From NCBI RefSeq assembly GCF_004684245.1, contig NZ_CP038452.1:978796-1042795 (forward strand): a DNA stretch of 64,000 nucleotides. Reading direction: 5' to 3'. The stretch comes from Thermus caldilimi (lineage in GTDB: Bacteria > Deinococcota > Deinococci > Deinococcales > Thermaceae). This document shows, in pieces, positions 7,563 to 17,984 of this stretch; the stretch's first letter is position 1, and every line of letters begins with the position of its first letter. The notes under the pieces were generated by a model. It worked only from the letters and a program-made list of their open reading frames with translations. It did no database searches and was not told where the DNA came from. Both the position numbers and the translations under genes were made by a program.

Positions 7563-7613
7563 CCCTGACCTCCCGCTTGCAAGGCGGGTGCTCTCCCTCT
7601 GAGCTACCGCCCC
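7539..7613 (-). tRNA. tRNA-Ala (anticodon TGC)
   Basis: A 75-nt cloverleaf with encoded CCA. The acceptor stem is GGGGCGG/CCGCTCC, the D arm GCTC/GAGC, the anticodon stem CCCGC/GCGGG with loop CTTGCAA (TGC at 7581-7579), and the T arm AGGGG-TTCGAAT-CCCCT. Its 3' end faces the integrase gene. Confidence 0.95.
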
Positions 7614-7624
7614 AAGCCTAGGGG

Positions 7625-7654
7625 AGTATAGCCCAAAAGGGGGGGCTTACGCAA
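7625..7654 (-). promoter_or_regulatory. Promoter of tRNA-Ala
   Basis: On the minus strand TTGCGT (7654-7649) and TATACT (7630-7625) are separated by 18 bp. The -10 ends 11 nt before the tRNA 5' end. Confidence 0.55.
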
Positions 7655-7669
7655 AGGGCCTTCGCCCCC

Positions 7670-7675
7670 TATAAT
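7670..7675 (+). promoter_or_regulatory. -10 box of the rpsB-tsf operon
   Basis: A perfect TATAAT lies about 105 nt before the rpsB ATG. The -35 region (TTACGC, 7647-7652) is a poor match. The long 5' leader that results contains the rpsB leader structure. Confidence 0.55.
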
Positions 7676-7681
7676 CGGGAA

Positions 7682-7740
7682 GGCGTGCCGAGCCAGCCCG
7701 CGGGCAGGGGAAGGTCCCGCGGGAAGTAGGTCGGTGCGCC
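7682..7740 (+). promoter_or_regulatory. Structured 5' leader of rpsB
   Basis: An outer stem pairs GGCGTGCC (7682-7689) with GGTGCGCC (7733-7740), 8 bp including two G-U pairs. Inside it, two copies of CCCGCGGG (7697-7704 and 7716-7723) form a stable hairpin. Ribosomal protein operons often carry such leaders for autoregulation, so binding by S2 is a plausible role. Confidence 0.4.
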
Positions 7741-7780
7741 AACGGAACGCCAAGCCCAACCTTCCCCGAACGGGAGGAAT

Positions 7781-8565
<785 letters not shown>

Positions 8566-8569
<4 letters not shown>

Positions 8570-9156
8570 GCCAGATGGAACTCATCAAGAAGCTGCGCGA
8601 GGCCACCGGGGCCGGGATGATGGACGTGAAGAAGGCCCTGGAAGACGCCGGCTGGAACGAGGAAAAGGCCGTCCAGCTCCTAAGGGAGCGCGGGGCCATG
8701 AAGGCGGCCAAGAAGGCGGAGCGGGAGGCCCGGGAGGGCATCATCGGCCACTACATCCACCACAACCAGCGGGTAGGGGTGCTGGTGGAGCTCAACTGCG
8801 AGACCGACTTCGTGGCCCGGAACGAGGTCTTCCAAAACCTGGCCAAGGACCTGGCCATGCACATCGCCATGATGAACCCCCGCTACGTCTCCGCCGAGGA
8901 GATCCCCGCGGAGGAGCTGGAACGGGAGCGGCAGATCTACATCCAGGCCGCCCTGAACGAAGGCAAGCCCCAGCAGATCGCCGAGAAGATCGCCGAAGGC
9001 CGTCTGAAGAAGTACCTGGAAGAGGTGGCCCTTTTGGAGCAACCCTTCGTCAAGGACGACAAGGTGAAGGTGAAGGAACTTCTCCAGCAAGCCATCGCCA
9101 AAACGGGGGAGAACATCGTGGTGCGGCGCTTCTGCCGCTTTGAGCTGGGGGCATAG
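8566..9156 (+). CDS. tsf: Elongation factor Ts
   Basis: A 196-residue EF-Ts, the nucleotide exchange factor for EF-Tu. This short form is typical of Thermus; many bacteria have about 280 residues. The N-terminal UBA-like domain ([20 protein letters not shown]) and the catalytic TDFVARN motif ([15 protein letters not shown]) are intact. Its start overlaps the rpsB stop (ATGA), and it is followed by a strong terminator. Confidence 0.98.
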
Positions 9157-9167
9157 GCCATGCGGGA

Positions 9168-9204
9168 AACCGGGGCCCTTACCCAAAGGGGCCCCGGTTT
9201 TGTT
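9168..9204 (+). terminator. Rho-independent terminator after tsf
   Basis: An 11-bp stem (AACCGGGGCCC at 9168-9178 with GGGCCCCGGTT at 9188-9198) and a 9-nt loop, followed by a T-rich tract (TTTTGTT). It is the clearest terminator in the window. Confidence 0.85.
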
Positions 9205-9228
9205 AAATCAGGTTGTGGGGCCAGATAA

Positions 9229-9936
<708 letters not shown>

Positions 9937-9946
9937 AGGAGGTGCC

Positions 9947-10503
9947 ATGAACCTGAAAGAGCTTTACGCGGAAACAAGGGCGCACATGCAAAAGAGCCTC
10001 GAGGCCCTGGAGCACAGCCTGGCGGGCCTTCGTACCGGGCGGGCCAACCCCGCCCTTCTCCTCCACCTCAAGGTGGAGTACTACGGCACCCATGTGCCCC
10101 TGAACCAGATCGCCACCGTAACCGCCCCCGACGCCAAGACCCTGGTGGTGCAGTCCTGGGACCAAAACGCCCTGAAGGCCATAGAGAAGGCCATCCGCGA
10201 CTCGGACCTGGGCTTGAACCCCAGCAACAAAGGGGACGCCCTGTACATCAACATCCCCCCCTCACCGAGGAACGGCGTAAGGAGCTGGTGAAAACCGCCC
10301 GCCACTACGCCGAGGAGGGACGGATCGCCATCCGCAACGTTCGGCGCGAGGCCCTGGAAAAACTCAAGAAGCTCTCCAAGGAACTCCACCTCTCAGAGGA
10401 CGATACCAAGCGGGCGGAAGCCGAAATCCAGAAGATCACCGACGAGTTCATCGCCAAGGCCGACGAGCTTCTGGAGAAGAAGGAGCAGGAGATCCTAGGC
10501 TAG
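9947..10503 (+). CDS. frr: Ribosome recycling factor, interrupted by a one-base frameshift
   Basis: RRF splits post-termination ribosomes with EF-G and is essential. The first frame runs [20 protein letters not shown] to LYINIPP, then leaves the family sequence at a run of seven C (10255-10261). The second frame resumes with [20 protein letters not shown] and ends in KKEQEILG. With eight C the text reads [20 protein letters not shown] and gives a normal protein of about 185 residues. The gene is essential and otherwise intact, so a miscalled homopolymer is the best explanation; slippage at the C run is the alternative. The ATG follows AGGAGGTGCC. Confidence 0.9.
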
Positions 10504-10557
10504 GAAAGCCCCTTAGGACCCCGTTTTGTTGGCTGTGGACGGCTTACCCAAATCGTA

Positions 10558-10580
10558 TGGGCCCCTTACCCGGGGGCCCA
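10558..10580 (+). terminator. GC-rich hairpin after frr
   Basis: TGGGCCCC and GGGGCCCA form an 8-bp stem with a 7-nt loop between frr and cdsA. There is no T tract, so it may pause or protect RNA and not fully terminate. Confidence 0.4.
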
Positions 10581-10593
10581 CGGGGAGGGAGGG

Positions 10594-11427
10594 GTGATGG
10601 AGGGCAGGGACGACCTGCCCACCCGGGTCCTCTCCGCCCTGGTAGGGGTTCTTTTGCTCCTATGGGTGCTCTGGGGGGGACTCGCCCTCATCCTGCCCAC
10701 CCTGGTCTTCGTCCTGTGGCTGGGGAGCCTGGAGCTTAGGGACATGCTGGCCAAAAGGGGCATCCGGCTGAACCTGCCCTTCCTGGTGGGCGGGGGGGTA
10801 CTCCTCTTCCTCTTCTCCTTACCCCAGCTCTACTGGCACTTCCCCCAGGTGCCCTGGCGGGAGGTGGCCCTGGGGCTTTTCCTGCTGGGGAGCTTCAGCC
10901 ATGAGCTGCTCAAGGGAGCCGACCTCACCCGCTTCGCCTTCACCCTCATGGCCTTTTTGTACCTGCCCTGGAGCCTGGGGTATGTTCTCCTCCTGCGGGA
11001 GATCCCGGACAGCACCCTGGGCCTTTGGACCCTTTCCCTGCCCCTGGTGGCCAGCTTCGCCACCGACATCGGCGCCTACTTCGTGGGCCGGGCCTTGGGG
11101 CGGCAAAAGCTGGCCCCGGAAATCTCCCCCGGCAAGACGGTGGAGGGCTCTTTGGGAGGGATTGCGGTAAGCTTCCTGGCCCTGGCCCTCTATACCGGGC
11201 TGGTGCGGGAGGTCTTCCCCTTCGGCCTCTTGGAACTTTGGCTTTTCAGCCTCCTCCTTTCCCTGGCTGCCCAGCTTGGGGACCTGGTGGAGTCCATGTT
11301 GAAGCGGTACTGTGGGGTGAAGGACTCGGGGCACTTCCTTCCCGGCCACGGCGGCCTTCTGGATAGGATTGACAGCCTTCTCTTCACCTTCCCCCTCACC
11401 TACTTTTTGGTGGTGCTCTTCACATGA
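10594..11427 (+). CDS. cdsA: Phosphatidate cytidylyltransferase (CDP-diglyceride synthase)
   Basis: A 277-residue polytopic membrane enzyme that makes CDP-diacylglycerol from phosphatidic acid and CTP, the branch point of phospholipid synthesis. It has about eight hydrophobic spans. The family signature lies at the C-terminus: [20 protein letters not shown] followed by [16 protein letters not shown]. The GTG at 10594 (or the ATG directly after it) follows GGGAGGG. Its stop overlaps the dxr start (ATGA), and the cdsA-dxr-rseP order is conserved in many bacteria. Confidence 0.95.
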   Translation: MMEGRDDLPTRVLSALVGVLLLLWVLWGGLALILPTLVFVLWLGSLELRDMLAKRGIRLNLPFLVGGGVLLFLFSLPQLYWHFPQVPWREVALGLFLLGSFSHELLKGADLTRFAFTLMAFLYLPWSLGYVLLLREIPDSTLGLWTLSLPLVASFATDIGAYFVGRALGRQKLAPEISPGKTVEGSLGGIAVSFLALALYTGLVREVFPFGLLELWLFSLLLSLAAQLGDLVESMLKRYCGVKDSGHFLPGHGGLLDRIDSLLFTFPLTYFLVVLFT

Positions 11428-12527
11428 AACGGGTGGTGATCCTGGGCTCCACGGGTTCCATAGGGCAGCAGGCCCTCGAGGTGTGCCGCTGGCGGGGCTA
11501 CCGGGTGGTGGGGCTTGCCGCCGGGCAAAACCTGGAGGAGCTCTCCCGCCAAATTCAAGATTGGAGGCCCCTCCTGGTGGCCGCCCACAAAAGCCTCCAC
11601 GGGGAGCTAAAGGCTCGCTTCCCCGGGCTAAGGCTTGGCACCCCGGAAGAGGTGGCCTCCTTGGAAGCGGAGGTGGCCGTGGCCGCCATTCCGGGCCTTG
11701 CGGGGCTTGCTCCTACCCGGGCTGCGGCCAGAACAGGAAAGCGCCTGGCCCTGGCCAACAAGGAGGCCATGGTGGCAGCGGGGCCCCTCCTCTGGCAGGA
11801 GGTGGAAGCCCAGGGGGCCGAGATCCTCCCCGTGGACTCCGAGCACTCGGCGCTTTTCCAGGCCCTTTTGGGGGAAAGGCGGGAGGACGTGGCCGAGCTC
11901 ATCCTCACGGCAAGCGGAGGGCCTTTCCTGCGGGAGCCCGAGGACCTCTCCCAGGTCACCCCGGCCATGGCCTTAAACCATCCCCGCTGGCGCATGGGCC
12001 CCAAGGTGACGATAGACTCCGCCACCCTCTTCAACAAGGGCCTCGAGGTCCTCGAGGCCAAGGAGCTTTTCCGCTTTCCCTTAGAGAAGATCAAGGTCCT
12101 GGTTCACCCCCAGGCTTATGTCCACGGCCTGGTCCGCTTCGTGGACGGGAGCCTCAAGGCCCAACTGGGCCCCACGGACATGCGCCTTCCCATCCAGTAC
12201 GCCCTCACCTACCCCGAAAGGGCGGAAACTCCTTTGCAGAACCTGCCTATCCCCGGGGTGCTGGAGTTTTTGGAGCCGGACCTAAAGCGCTTCCCCGCCC
12301 TGGCGGTGGCTTATGAAGCGGGCAGGCGGGGCGGGGTGGCCCAGGTAGCGGTTTCCGCCGCCGACGAGGTGGCGGTGGAGGCCTTTCTTGCCGGAAAGAT
12401 CCCCTTTACTGAAATCCCAAAGATCCTGGCCCAAGTCCTGGAAAACACCCCTTCCCTTCCCCTAACATGGGAGAACCTCTTCGCCGTGGATACCTGGGCC
12501 CGGGAAGAGGCCAAGAGGTGGGCATGA
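11424..12527 (+). CDS. dxr: 1-deoxy-D-xylulose 5-phosphate reductoisomerase
   Basis: A 367-residue enzyme of the MEP isoprenoid pathway that converts DXP to MEP with NADPH and a divalent metal. The N-terminal Rossmann motif is [20 protein letters not shown] and the metal/substrate motif [11 protein letters not shown] are present, as are ASGGPF and the [20 protein letters not shown] block. The length is typical. It is coupled to cdsA upstream and rseP downstream by ATGA overlaps. Confidence 0.97.
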   Translation: MKRVVILGSTGSIGQQALEVCRWRGYRVVGLAAGQNLEELSRQIQDWRPLLVAAHKSLHGELKARFPGLRLGTPEEVASLEAEVAVAAIPGLAGLAPTRAAARTGKRLALANKEAMVAAGPLLWQEVEAQGAEILPVDSEHSALFQALLGERREDVAELILTASGGPFLREPEDLSQVTPAMALNHPRWRMGPKVTIDSATLFNKGLEVLEAKELFRFPLEKIKVLVHPQAYVHGLVRFVDGSLKAQLGPTDMRLPIQYALTYPERAETPLQNLPIPGVLEFLEPDLKRFPALAVAYEAGRRGGVAQVAVSAADEVAVEAFLAGKIPFTEIPKILAQVLENTPSLPLTWENLFAVDTWAREEAKRWA

Positions 12528-13534
12528 GCCTGTTCTGGTTTTTGATCATCATCGGCGTGAGCATCTTCGTGCACGAGCTGGGGCACTACCTGGCGGCACG
12601 GGTCCAAGGGGTGCGGGTCAAGGCCTTCAGCCTGGGCTTCGGCCCCGTCCTTTTCCGGCGGCAAGCCTGGGGAACGGAGTGGCGGCTTTCCGCCATTCCC
12701 CTGGGAGGGTACGCGGACATCGAGGGCCTCCTCCCCGAGGAGCGGGGCCGGGGGTATGATGCCCTTCCCTTCTTGGGGAAGCTTTGGGTCCTTTTGGCGG
12801 GAGTGGTCATGAACGTCCTCCTGGCCTGGGGACTCCTGGCCTACCTCTTCAGCACTCAAGGGGTGCCGGAGGCCACGGGAAGGGCGGTGATCCTGGAAGT
12901 CCTCCCGGGGAGCGTGGCGGAAGCAGCGGGGCTACGGGCCGGGGACATCCTGGTGGCCGTGGACGGGATACCCCTCACCCAGGCCCAGGGGATTGAACGG
13001 GTGAAGACCCCAGGGGAGCACACCCTCACCGTGCGCCGTCAGGGACAAGAGGTCACCCTCTCCCTCACCTGGCAGGAAGGCACGGAGCGGCTTGGGGTGG
13101 TGTACCAGCCCGAGGTGGCCTTCCGCCGGGTGGGGTTCTTGGAAGGACTGGGGCTGGCCGTGGGCCGTACCCTGTCCTTCGGACCCCAGATGGTGAAGGC
13201 ATTGGTGGGAGGGCTTTTGGGGGTGCTGGCCGGGAACCCGGATAGTGGGGTGGTGGGCCCCTTGGGCATCGTGGCGGAAACAGGCCGGGCAGCCCAAGAG
13301 GGGCCTTTCCGCCTCCTGGAGCTTACCGTGGCCATCAACCTCTCCCTGGCCCTTTTCAACCTTTTGCCCATCCCTGCCCTGGATGGCGGGCGCATCCTCC
13401 TCCTCTTCCTCTCCCGTTTCCTCCGCATCCGCCCCGAGCAGGAGGCGATGGTCCACTACCTGGGCTTCGCCTTCCTCATCCTCCTGGTCATCCTGGTCAC
13501 CTTCCAGGACCTAAGGAGGCTTCTCGGGGGCTAG
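12524..13534 (+). CDS. rseP: Site-2 protease (RseP/RasP-type intramembrane metalloprotease)
   Basis: A 336-residue intramembrane zinc protease. HELGH in the first span ([19 protein letters not shown]) gives two zinc ligands and the catalytic Glu, and [15 protein letters not shown] supplies the third ligand (NxxPxPxLDG). A single PDZ domain lies between (about residues 120-190, [15 protein letters not shown]). Such proteases cut anti-sigma factors or signal-peptide remnants. I chose the ATG at 12524, which overlaps the dxr stop; a longer frame upstream is a shadow. Confidence 0.95.
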   Translation: MSLFWFLIIIGVSIFVHELGHYLAARVQGVRVKAFSLGFGPVLFRRQAWGTEWRLSAIPLGGYADIEGLLPEERGRGYDALPFLGKLWVLLAGVVMNVLLAWGLLAYLFSTQGVPEATGRAVILEVLPGSVAEAAGLRAGDILVAVDGIPLTQAQGIERVKTPGEHTLTVRRQGQEVTLSLTWQEGTERLGVVYQPEVAFRRVGFLEGLGLAVGRTLSFGPQMVKALVGGLLGVLAGNPDSGVVGPLGIVAETGRAAQEGPFRLLELTVAINLSLALFNLLPIPALDGGRILLLFLSRFLRIRPEQEAMVHYLGFAFLILLVILVTFQDLRRLLGG

Positions 13535-14164
13535 ATGGAGGCCACGGTCCTCATCCCTGCCTACAACGAGGAGGCCACCATCGCAGGGGTGGTGCGGGTG
13601 GCCAAGGAGGCAGGGTTCCCCGTGGTAGTGGCGGACGACGGCTCAGAGGATCGCACCGCCCAGGAGGCCGCCAGCGCTGGAGCCCAGGTGGTGCGCCTGC
13701 CCCACAACCGGGGTAAGGGCGGGGCCATCGCCGAAGGGCTCAAACGGGTGAACACCCCCTTGGTCCTCCTCCTTGATGCGGATCTTCTGGGTCTTGCCCC
13801 GCACCATTTGGAGTCCCTGCTGGACCCTGTGGCAGAGGGAAAGGCGGAGATGACGGTGGGCATCTTCCAAGGGGGAAGGCTCTCCACGGATCTCGCCATG
13901 CGCCTCACCCCCTTTCTCTCCGGACAGCGGGCCCTGAAGACGGAGGATTTGCGAGGGGTGCAGGGCCTCGAGGGTGCCCGATACGACTTGGAGCTCCTCC
14001 TCACCCGCCACGCCAAAAAGGCGGGCTGGCGGGTCCTCTACCTGCCCCTTCCTGGGGTGAGCCAGGTGATGAAGGAGGAAAAGCGGGGACTTCTACCGGG
14101 ATTTCTCCACCGCCTGCGCATGTACCGGGAAATCCTGCGCTACTACCTCAAGGCCAAGGCTTAG
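13535..14164 (+). CDS. Family 2 glycosyltransferase
   Basis: A 209-residue GT-A fold transferase. TVLIPAYNEEATIAGVV is the nucleotide-sugar-binding start, VADDGSEDRT follows, and LLLDADLLG carries the DxD-like motif. It lacks membrane spans. The acceptor is unknown; short enzymes of this kind include polyprenol-phosphate and glucosylglycerate-type transferases. It begins directly after the rseP stop and is probably cotranscribed. It ends 4 nt into the convergent gene. Confidence 0.85.
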   Translation: MEATVLIPAYNEEATIAGVVRVAKEAGFPVVVADDGSEDRTAQEAASAGAQVVRLPHNRGKGGAIAEGLKRVNTPLVLLLDADLLGLAPHHLESLLDPVAEGKAEMTVGIFQGGRLSTDLAMRLTPFLSGQRALKTEDLRGVQGLEGARYDLELLLTRHAKKAGWRVLYLPLPGVSQVMKEEKRGLLPGFLHRLRMYREILRYYLKAKA

Positions 14165-14733
14165 GGCCCCTGCCTGGGCGTAAGGGCCTGCGGAAGCCTT
14201 AAAAGCTCCACCCAGGCCTCCCCGGTGCGGTAGGCCACCACCCCGAGGCCGGGAACCAGGAAGATCTCCTTGAGATCCGTACCTCCTTTCTCCGTGGTGT
14301 AGGCTACCCGCACCCGGTAGGCGTTGAAGGCCCCGGCCTTCACCCTTACCCCTTCGATTCCCTCCACCCGTGCGGAAAGGGCCACCCGCTGTCCACGAAA
14401 TTGGGCGCTTCCGCCCCAGGAAAGCCCCAGGTCCAGCCTCGAGGGGTAGAGGAGAAGGGGGGGCGTAAAGGGAAAGTACCCCTCGGGCAGACCCACCCCC
14501 AGGAGAAAAAGCCCCTCGGTTCCCCCCTTGAGCCGGTCCTCACGGAAGACCCGCCCCTCCTTTAGGTAGCGGAGGCGATACCCCTCCTGGGTGGGGAGGA
14601 GCTCCTGCTGGGTGCCATCGGAGTACAGGTACCGTCCCCCTCCCTGGGGAAAGACCTGGCCCAGAGCCAGGGAAAGGAAAACCGGCACCGCCCAGAGGAA
14701 CCGCCAAAGTCCCCCGCCCTTAGCGCCTCCCAT
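14161..14733 (-). CDS. Secreted hypothetical protein
   Basis: A 190-residue protein with an N-terminal signal peptide (hydrophobic core FLWAVPVFLSLALG, residues 12-25) and a beta-rich remainder. It lies 4 nt after proC in the same direction and may be its operon partner. I recognise no family; it looks like an envelope protein of unknown role. Confidence 0.65.
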   Translation of the reverse strand: MGGAKGGGLWRFLWAVPVFLSLALGQVFPQGGGRYLYSDGTQQELLPTQEGYRLRYLKEGRVFREDRLKGGTEGLFLLGVGLPEGYFPFTPPLLLYPSRLDLGLSWGGSAQFRGQRVALSARVEGIEGVRVKAGAFNAYRVRVAYTTEKGGTDLKEIFLVPGLGVVAYRTGEAWVELLRLPQALTPRQGP

Positions 14734-14737
14734 ACCC

Positions 14738-15523
14738 TTACTCCGCCTCTCCCAGCTCGTGCCCGCGCCGGGTGGCGGCCTCCACCGCCTCGTAGAAGGC
14801 GGCTCTTAAGGAACGGGCCTCGAGGGCATGAAGGCCGTGGATGGTGGTTCCCCCGGGGCTTGCCACCTCGTCCTTGAGCTGGGCGGGATGACGGCTTTTC
14901 AAAAGCTCCCCCGTGGCCGCCAGGGCCTCCGCCGCCAGGCGCAGGGCCAGGGCCCGGGGCATACCCATCTTCACCCCAGCATCGGCCAAAGCCTCCGCCA
15001 CCACCGCCAAATAGGCGGGGGCAGAAGCGGACATGGCGGTGAAGGGGTCAAAGAGGTGTTCGGGGATCTCGTACACATCCCCCACGGTGGCGAAAAGGGT
15101 GCGGGCGAAGTCCAGGTCCCCGGCCTCCCGGGCCTCCCTTAAGGCGGTGAGGGCGGTGGAACTCTCCCCGATCACCGCCGCCAGGTTGGGCATGGCCCGC
15201 ACCACCCGCCGGGTATCCAGCCTGCGGGAAAGGACCGCCGTGGATACCCCGGCCATGATGGAGATGTACCCCACCCCGGGGTGGGCGATCTCCGGGGCCA
15301 GATGGGGAAAATCCCGGGGCTGGACCGCCAAAAGCACCCTCTCCGCCTGGGCGAGTTCCTTAAGGGCCAGAGGACGAAGGCCAAAGGCCTCGGCCAGCTC
15401 CCGGGTACGCTCCGGGGTACGGCCCACCACCCCCACCTCCCCGGGCCTGAGGAAGCCCCGGTCCAAGGCCCCCTTCAGGATGCTTTTCCCCATCTTGCCC
15501 AGGCCCACGAACACCAGCTTCAT
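14738..15523 (-). CDS. proC: Pyrroline-5-carboxylate reductase
   Basis: A 261-residue NAD(P)H-dependent enzyme for the last step of proline synthesis. The N-terminal Rossmann motif is [33 protein letters not shown] and the C-terminal signature ([19 protein letters not shown]) are typical. The length is normal. Its start overlaps the stop of the rsmB-like gene, so it is cotranscribed with it. Confidence 0.95.
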   Translation of the reverse strand: MKLVFVGLGKMGKSILKGALDRGFLRPGEVGVVGRTPERTRELAEAFGLRPLALKELAQAERVLLAVQPRDFPHLAPEIAHPGVGYISIMAGVSTAVLSRRLDTRRVVRAMPNLAAVIGESSTALTALREAREAGDLDFARTLFATVGDVYEIPEHLFDPFTAMSASAPAYLAVVAEALADAGVKMGMPRALALRLAAEALAATGELLKSRHPAQLKDEVASPGGTTIHGLHALEARSLRAAFYEAVEAATRRGHELGEAE

Positions 15524-16719
15524 GATCTAGAGTTTACCTTCCGCAGGCGCAGGTAATAAAACCCATCCAAGCCTCCCTCCGGGGCCACATAGATACCCAG
15601 GCCCGACCGCAGTACGGGGAAGGGGCAGGCTATGGGCTCCGGCTCAAACTCCGGGTGCTGGGCAAGAAAGGCCCGGGCCACCCCTTCCCCCTCCTCCTCC
15701 GTCAGGGTGCAGACGCTATAGACCAGCACCCCTCCCTCCTCCGTGGCCCGGGCGGCGGTCTCCAGAAGCTTAAGCTGCAGCTCCGCCATGCGCCTCGGGT
15801 CTTCTGGAGCTAAGCGGTAGCGGAGCTCGGGATGGCTCCGGAAAGTGCCGGTTCCGGTGCAAGGGGCGTCCAGAAGAACCTTTTTGGCCTTCTCGGAAAG
15901 GGGTTCCGTCAGGTCCTGGGTGCGGTAGGCCACCCTCAGGCCCAGCTTCCTCGCCGTTTTCTCCCCCGCCTCCTGGCGCCTGGGGTTAAGGTCGTAGGAA
16001 ACCACCTCCGCCCCCTTGGCGGCCAGGTAAAAGGCCTTAAGCCCCGCACCCCCGCACAGGTCCAGCACCCTTTCCCCCGACTTGGGCTCCAAAAGCTGCG
16101 CAGCGAACAGGGAGGCCGGGTTTTGCGGCTGCAGGCCCAAGGCGGAGAAATCGGTCTTGGGACCTTCCCAGACGTAGCTGTCCGGAAGGGGCCCCGGCCT
16201 CAACCCCTCCACGGGGCGGTACGCGGTGACGAAGAGGGGAGCGGGCTCGTTGAACCCTTCGGCGAAGGCCACCTGGCCGAAGAATTCTTGCCAGGCTTGG
16301 CAAAGCCAGCCGGGCAGGCTGAGGCGTACGCACTCCGGGGCCTCCCGCAGGCTTAAACGACGGAGCACGGCGTTGACCAGGCCGGCAAGGCGAGGAGAGG
16401 CCTTCTTGGCCTCCTCCACCCAGGGGCTCACCCGGGCATGGTCCGCCTTGCCAGACAGCCACTCCCAGGCCCCCAGGCGCAGGATCCAGCGCACCTGGGG
16501 AGGAAGCCTCTCCGGCTTCCTGAGGTGGGGCTCCAAGAGAAAGTCCAAGTACTTCAGGCGGCGCAGGACCCCGTACACCAGGTGGGTGGCGTAGGCCTTG
16601 TCCCGCTCGGACCAGGGCAGACGGTCTAAAGTCCGGTCCAGAAGCAATTGGGCCCGGCCACCCCGCTCCACCTCGAGGAGGATGCGAACGGCCAGGGCCC
16701 TGGGGCTTTCCGGCCTCAA
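15520..16719 (-). CDS. rsmB: RsmB-family 16S rRNA m5C methyltransferase
   Basis: A 399-residue protein. Residues 1-130 form a NusB-like RNA-binding domain ([20 protein letters not shown]). The rest is a Rossmann methyltransferase with the SAM motif [20 protein letters not shown], motif [13 protein letters not shown] (Cys to release product) and motif [14 protein letters not shown] (catalytic Cys). The fusion to NusB points to RsmB (C967 in E. coli numbering) rather than RsmF. It overlaps spoVS upstream and proC downstream by 4 nt. Confidence 0.9.
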   Translation of the reverse strand: MRPESPRALAVRILLEVERGGRAQLLLDRTLDRLPWSERDKAYATHLVYGVLRRLKYLDFLLEPHLRKPERLPPQVRWILRLGAWEWLSGKADHARVSPWVEEAKKASPRLAGLVNAVLRRLSLREAPECVRLSLPGWLCQAWQEFFGQVAFAEGFNEPAPLFVTAYRPVEGLRPGPLPDSYVWEGPKTDFSALGLQPQNPASLFAAQLLEPKSGERVLDLCGGAGLKAFYLAAKGAEVVSYDLNPRRQEAGEKTARKLGLRVAYRTQDLTEPLSEKAKKVLLDAPCTGTGTFRSHPELRYRLAPEDPRRMAELQLKLLETAARATEEGGVLVYSVCTLTEEEGEGVARAFLAQHPEFEPEPIACPFPVLRSGLGIYVAPEGGLDGFYYLRLRKVNSRS

Positions 16720-16988
16720 GACTCCAGGGGATGGGCCTTGATGCTGAACTTAAGGGCGGTCCGCTCCTCGTTCTCCAGGTCCAGCTTGACGAAGGCCGGC
16801 TTGACCACCAGGTCCAGGTTGTCGGGGGCGATGTACCCCCGGGCGATGGCGATGGCCTTCACCGCCTGGTTCACCGCCTGGGGCCCGATGGCCTGCACCT
16901 CCACCTCCCCCTTGGTGCGCAAGAGCGCCGCGATGGCGCCGGCCACGGAGTTGGGGCGGGACTTGGAAGACACGCGCAACGTTTCCAC
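16716..16988 (-). CDS. spoVS: SpoVS family protein
   Basis: A 90-residue Alba-like small protein, very close to Bacillus SpoVS (LRVSSKSRPNSVAGAIAALL, AIGPQAVNQAVKAIAIARGY). SpoVS was found through a sporulation phenotype, but the family is widespread in non-sporulating thermophiles and may bind nucleic acid. The GTG at 16988 has GGAGG with 5-nt spacing. A well-formed promoter lies upstream, and it overlaps rsmB by 4 nt. Confidence 0.93.
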   Translation of the reverse strand: METLRVSSKSRPNSVAGAIAALLRTKGEVEVQAIGPQAVNQAVKAIAIARGYIAPDNLDLVVKPAFVKLDLENEERTALKFSIKAHPLES

Positions 16989-17050
16989 TTTGACCTCCTG
17001 AAAGCTCTTGGGCCACCCCGCTTTGGAAGGACATGGGCGGCTTCAGGCCC

Positions 17051-17079
17051 ATGGTAGAGCAAAAGGGCCCCATGTGCAA
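17051..17079 (-). promoter_or_regulatory. Promoter of spoVS-rsmB-proC
   Basis: On the minus strand TTGCAC (17079-17074), a 17-bp spacer and TACCAT (17056-17051). An inverted repeat CATGGGC/GCCCATG (17032-17053) spans the predicted transcription start. Confidence 0.6.
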
Positions 17080-17517
17080 CTAGGAAGCCAGAACCCGTTC
17101 CTCCAGGCCCTTAAGAAGGCTTTCTATGTTCTCCTGCATGAGCTTTTGCACCAGCTTCTGCAAAAGCCCCCCGAAGATGGGGATGGTGAGCTCATAGGTC
17201 AGGCTCAGGACCACCCGGGTCCCCTCCCCCTCCGGCAGGAAGACCCAGGTGCCCTCGTACCGGTCAAAATCCCCTTCCGGGGAGTAGAAGCGGTTCCTCA
17301 GGTTCTGGTCGTCCCACTCCTCCTCCTCCAGCCAACGCACCTTCTTGCCCATGGCCACCGCCACCCATTCGCTTCGGGTGCGGTTGCCCTCCTGGGAGAG
17401 CACCTTGAGGCTTTCCACCTCCTTGAGGTAGGGCTTCAAGCCCTCCAGGTCCTTGGCCAGGGCATACACCTTTTCCGCTGGCGCCTTGATCCAGCGTTCC
17501 GCGCGCACCTCGGGCAT
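17080..17517 (-). CDS. SRPBCC / START-like (polyketide cyclase-dehydrase) protein
   Basis: A 145-residue helix-grip protein: RAERWIKAPAEKVYALAKDL, then beta strands ending TRVVLSLTYELTIPIFGGLL and a long C-terminal helix. This fold binds hydrophobic ligands such as lipids, quinones or polyketides; related Coq10-type proteins bind quinone. The ligand here is unknown. It lies between recX and spoVS. Confidence 0.75.
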   Translation of the reverse strand: MPEVRAERWIKAPAEKVYALAKDLEGLKPYLKEVESLKVLSQEGNRTRSEWVAVAMGKKVRWLEEEEWDDQNLRNRFYSPEGDFDRYEGTWVFLPEGEGTRVVLSLTYELTIPIFGGLLQKLVQKLMQENIESLLKGLEERVLAS

Positions 17518-17526
17518 GGGCTCTTT

Positions 17527-17961
17527 TTACCCGCTTTCCTCCTCCTTGACAAGCCGGTAGGCCTCTAGCGCCACGGAAAGGGGAAAACCCCGGCCCTGAA
17601 GGAAGCGCACCGCCTTGGCCTTGTCCTGGCGGCGGGGGTAGCGGCGGAGGACGTTGAGCGCGGCCTCCAGGCTCTCCTCCTCCCCATAGGCGGCAAGGAC
17701 TTCCTCCACCACCTCCTCCGGAACCCCCTGGGCTTTCAGGAGAAACCGGAGCTTATGGGGGCCGTACTTCCGCCTGCTGGCCACGAAGGTTTCCGCAAAG
17801 GCCCGGTCGTCCAGATAACCCAGCTCCTCGAGGCGGGCCAGGGCTCCCTCCACCTCCCCTTCGGGAAAGCGGCCGAGAAGCTTCTCCCGCAGGCGGGCCC
17901 GGCTCATGGCCCTTTGGGAAAGGAGCCTTAAGGCATAGGCCAGGGCCTCAGCCTTTTCCAT
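17527..17961 (-). CDS. recX: Regulatory protein RecX
   Basis: A protein of about 144 residues with three tandem RecX three-helix repeats: AYALRLLSQRAMSRARLREKL, then LEELGYLDDRAFAETFVASR, then YGPHKLRFLLKAQGVPEEVVE. RecX inhibits or tunes RecA filaments. The ATG at 17961 (MEKAEAL) and one 6 nt upstream are both possible. It is divergent from the phosphoesterase across fewer than 25 bp. Confidence 0.88.
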   Translation of the reverse strand: MEKAEALAYALRLLSQRAMSRARLREKLLGRFPEGEVEGALARLEELGYLDDRAFAETFVASRRKYGPHKLRFLLKAQGVPEEVVEEVLAAYGEEESLEAALNVLRRYPRRQDKAKAVRFLQGRGFPLSVALEAYRLVKEEESG

Positions 17962-17984
17962 ACCCATAGGGTACGCTAAAGCCC

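Noticed and set aside
17961-17975. TACCCATAGGGTA between recX and the phosphoesterase as a further CstR-type operator
   Set aside because: It has shorter arms than the sulfur-operon sites, overlaps the recX start codon, and the genes have no sulfur link; probably chance.
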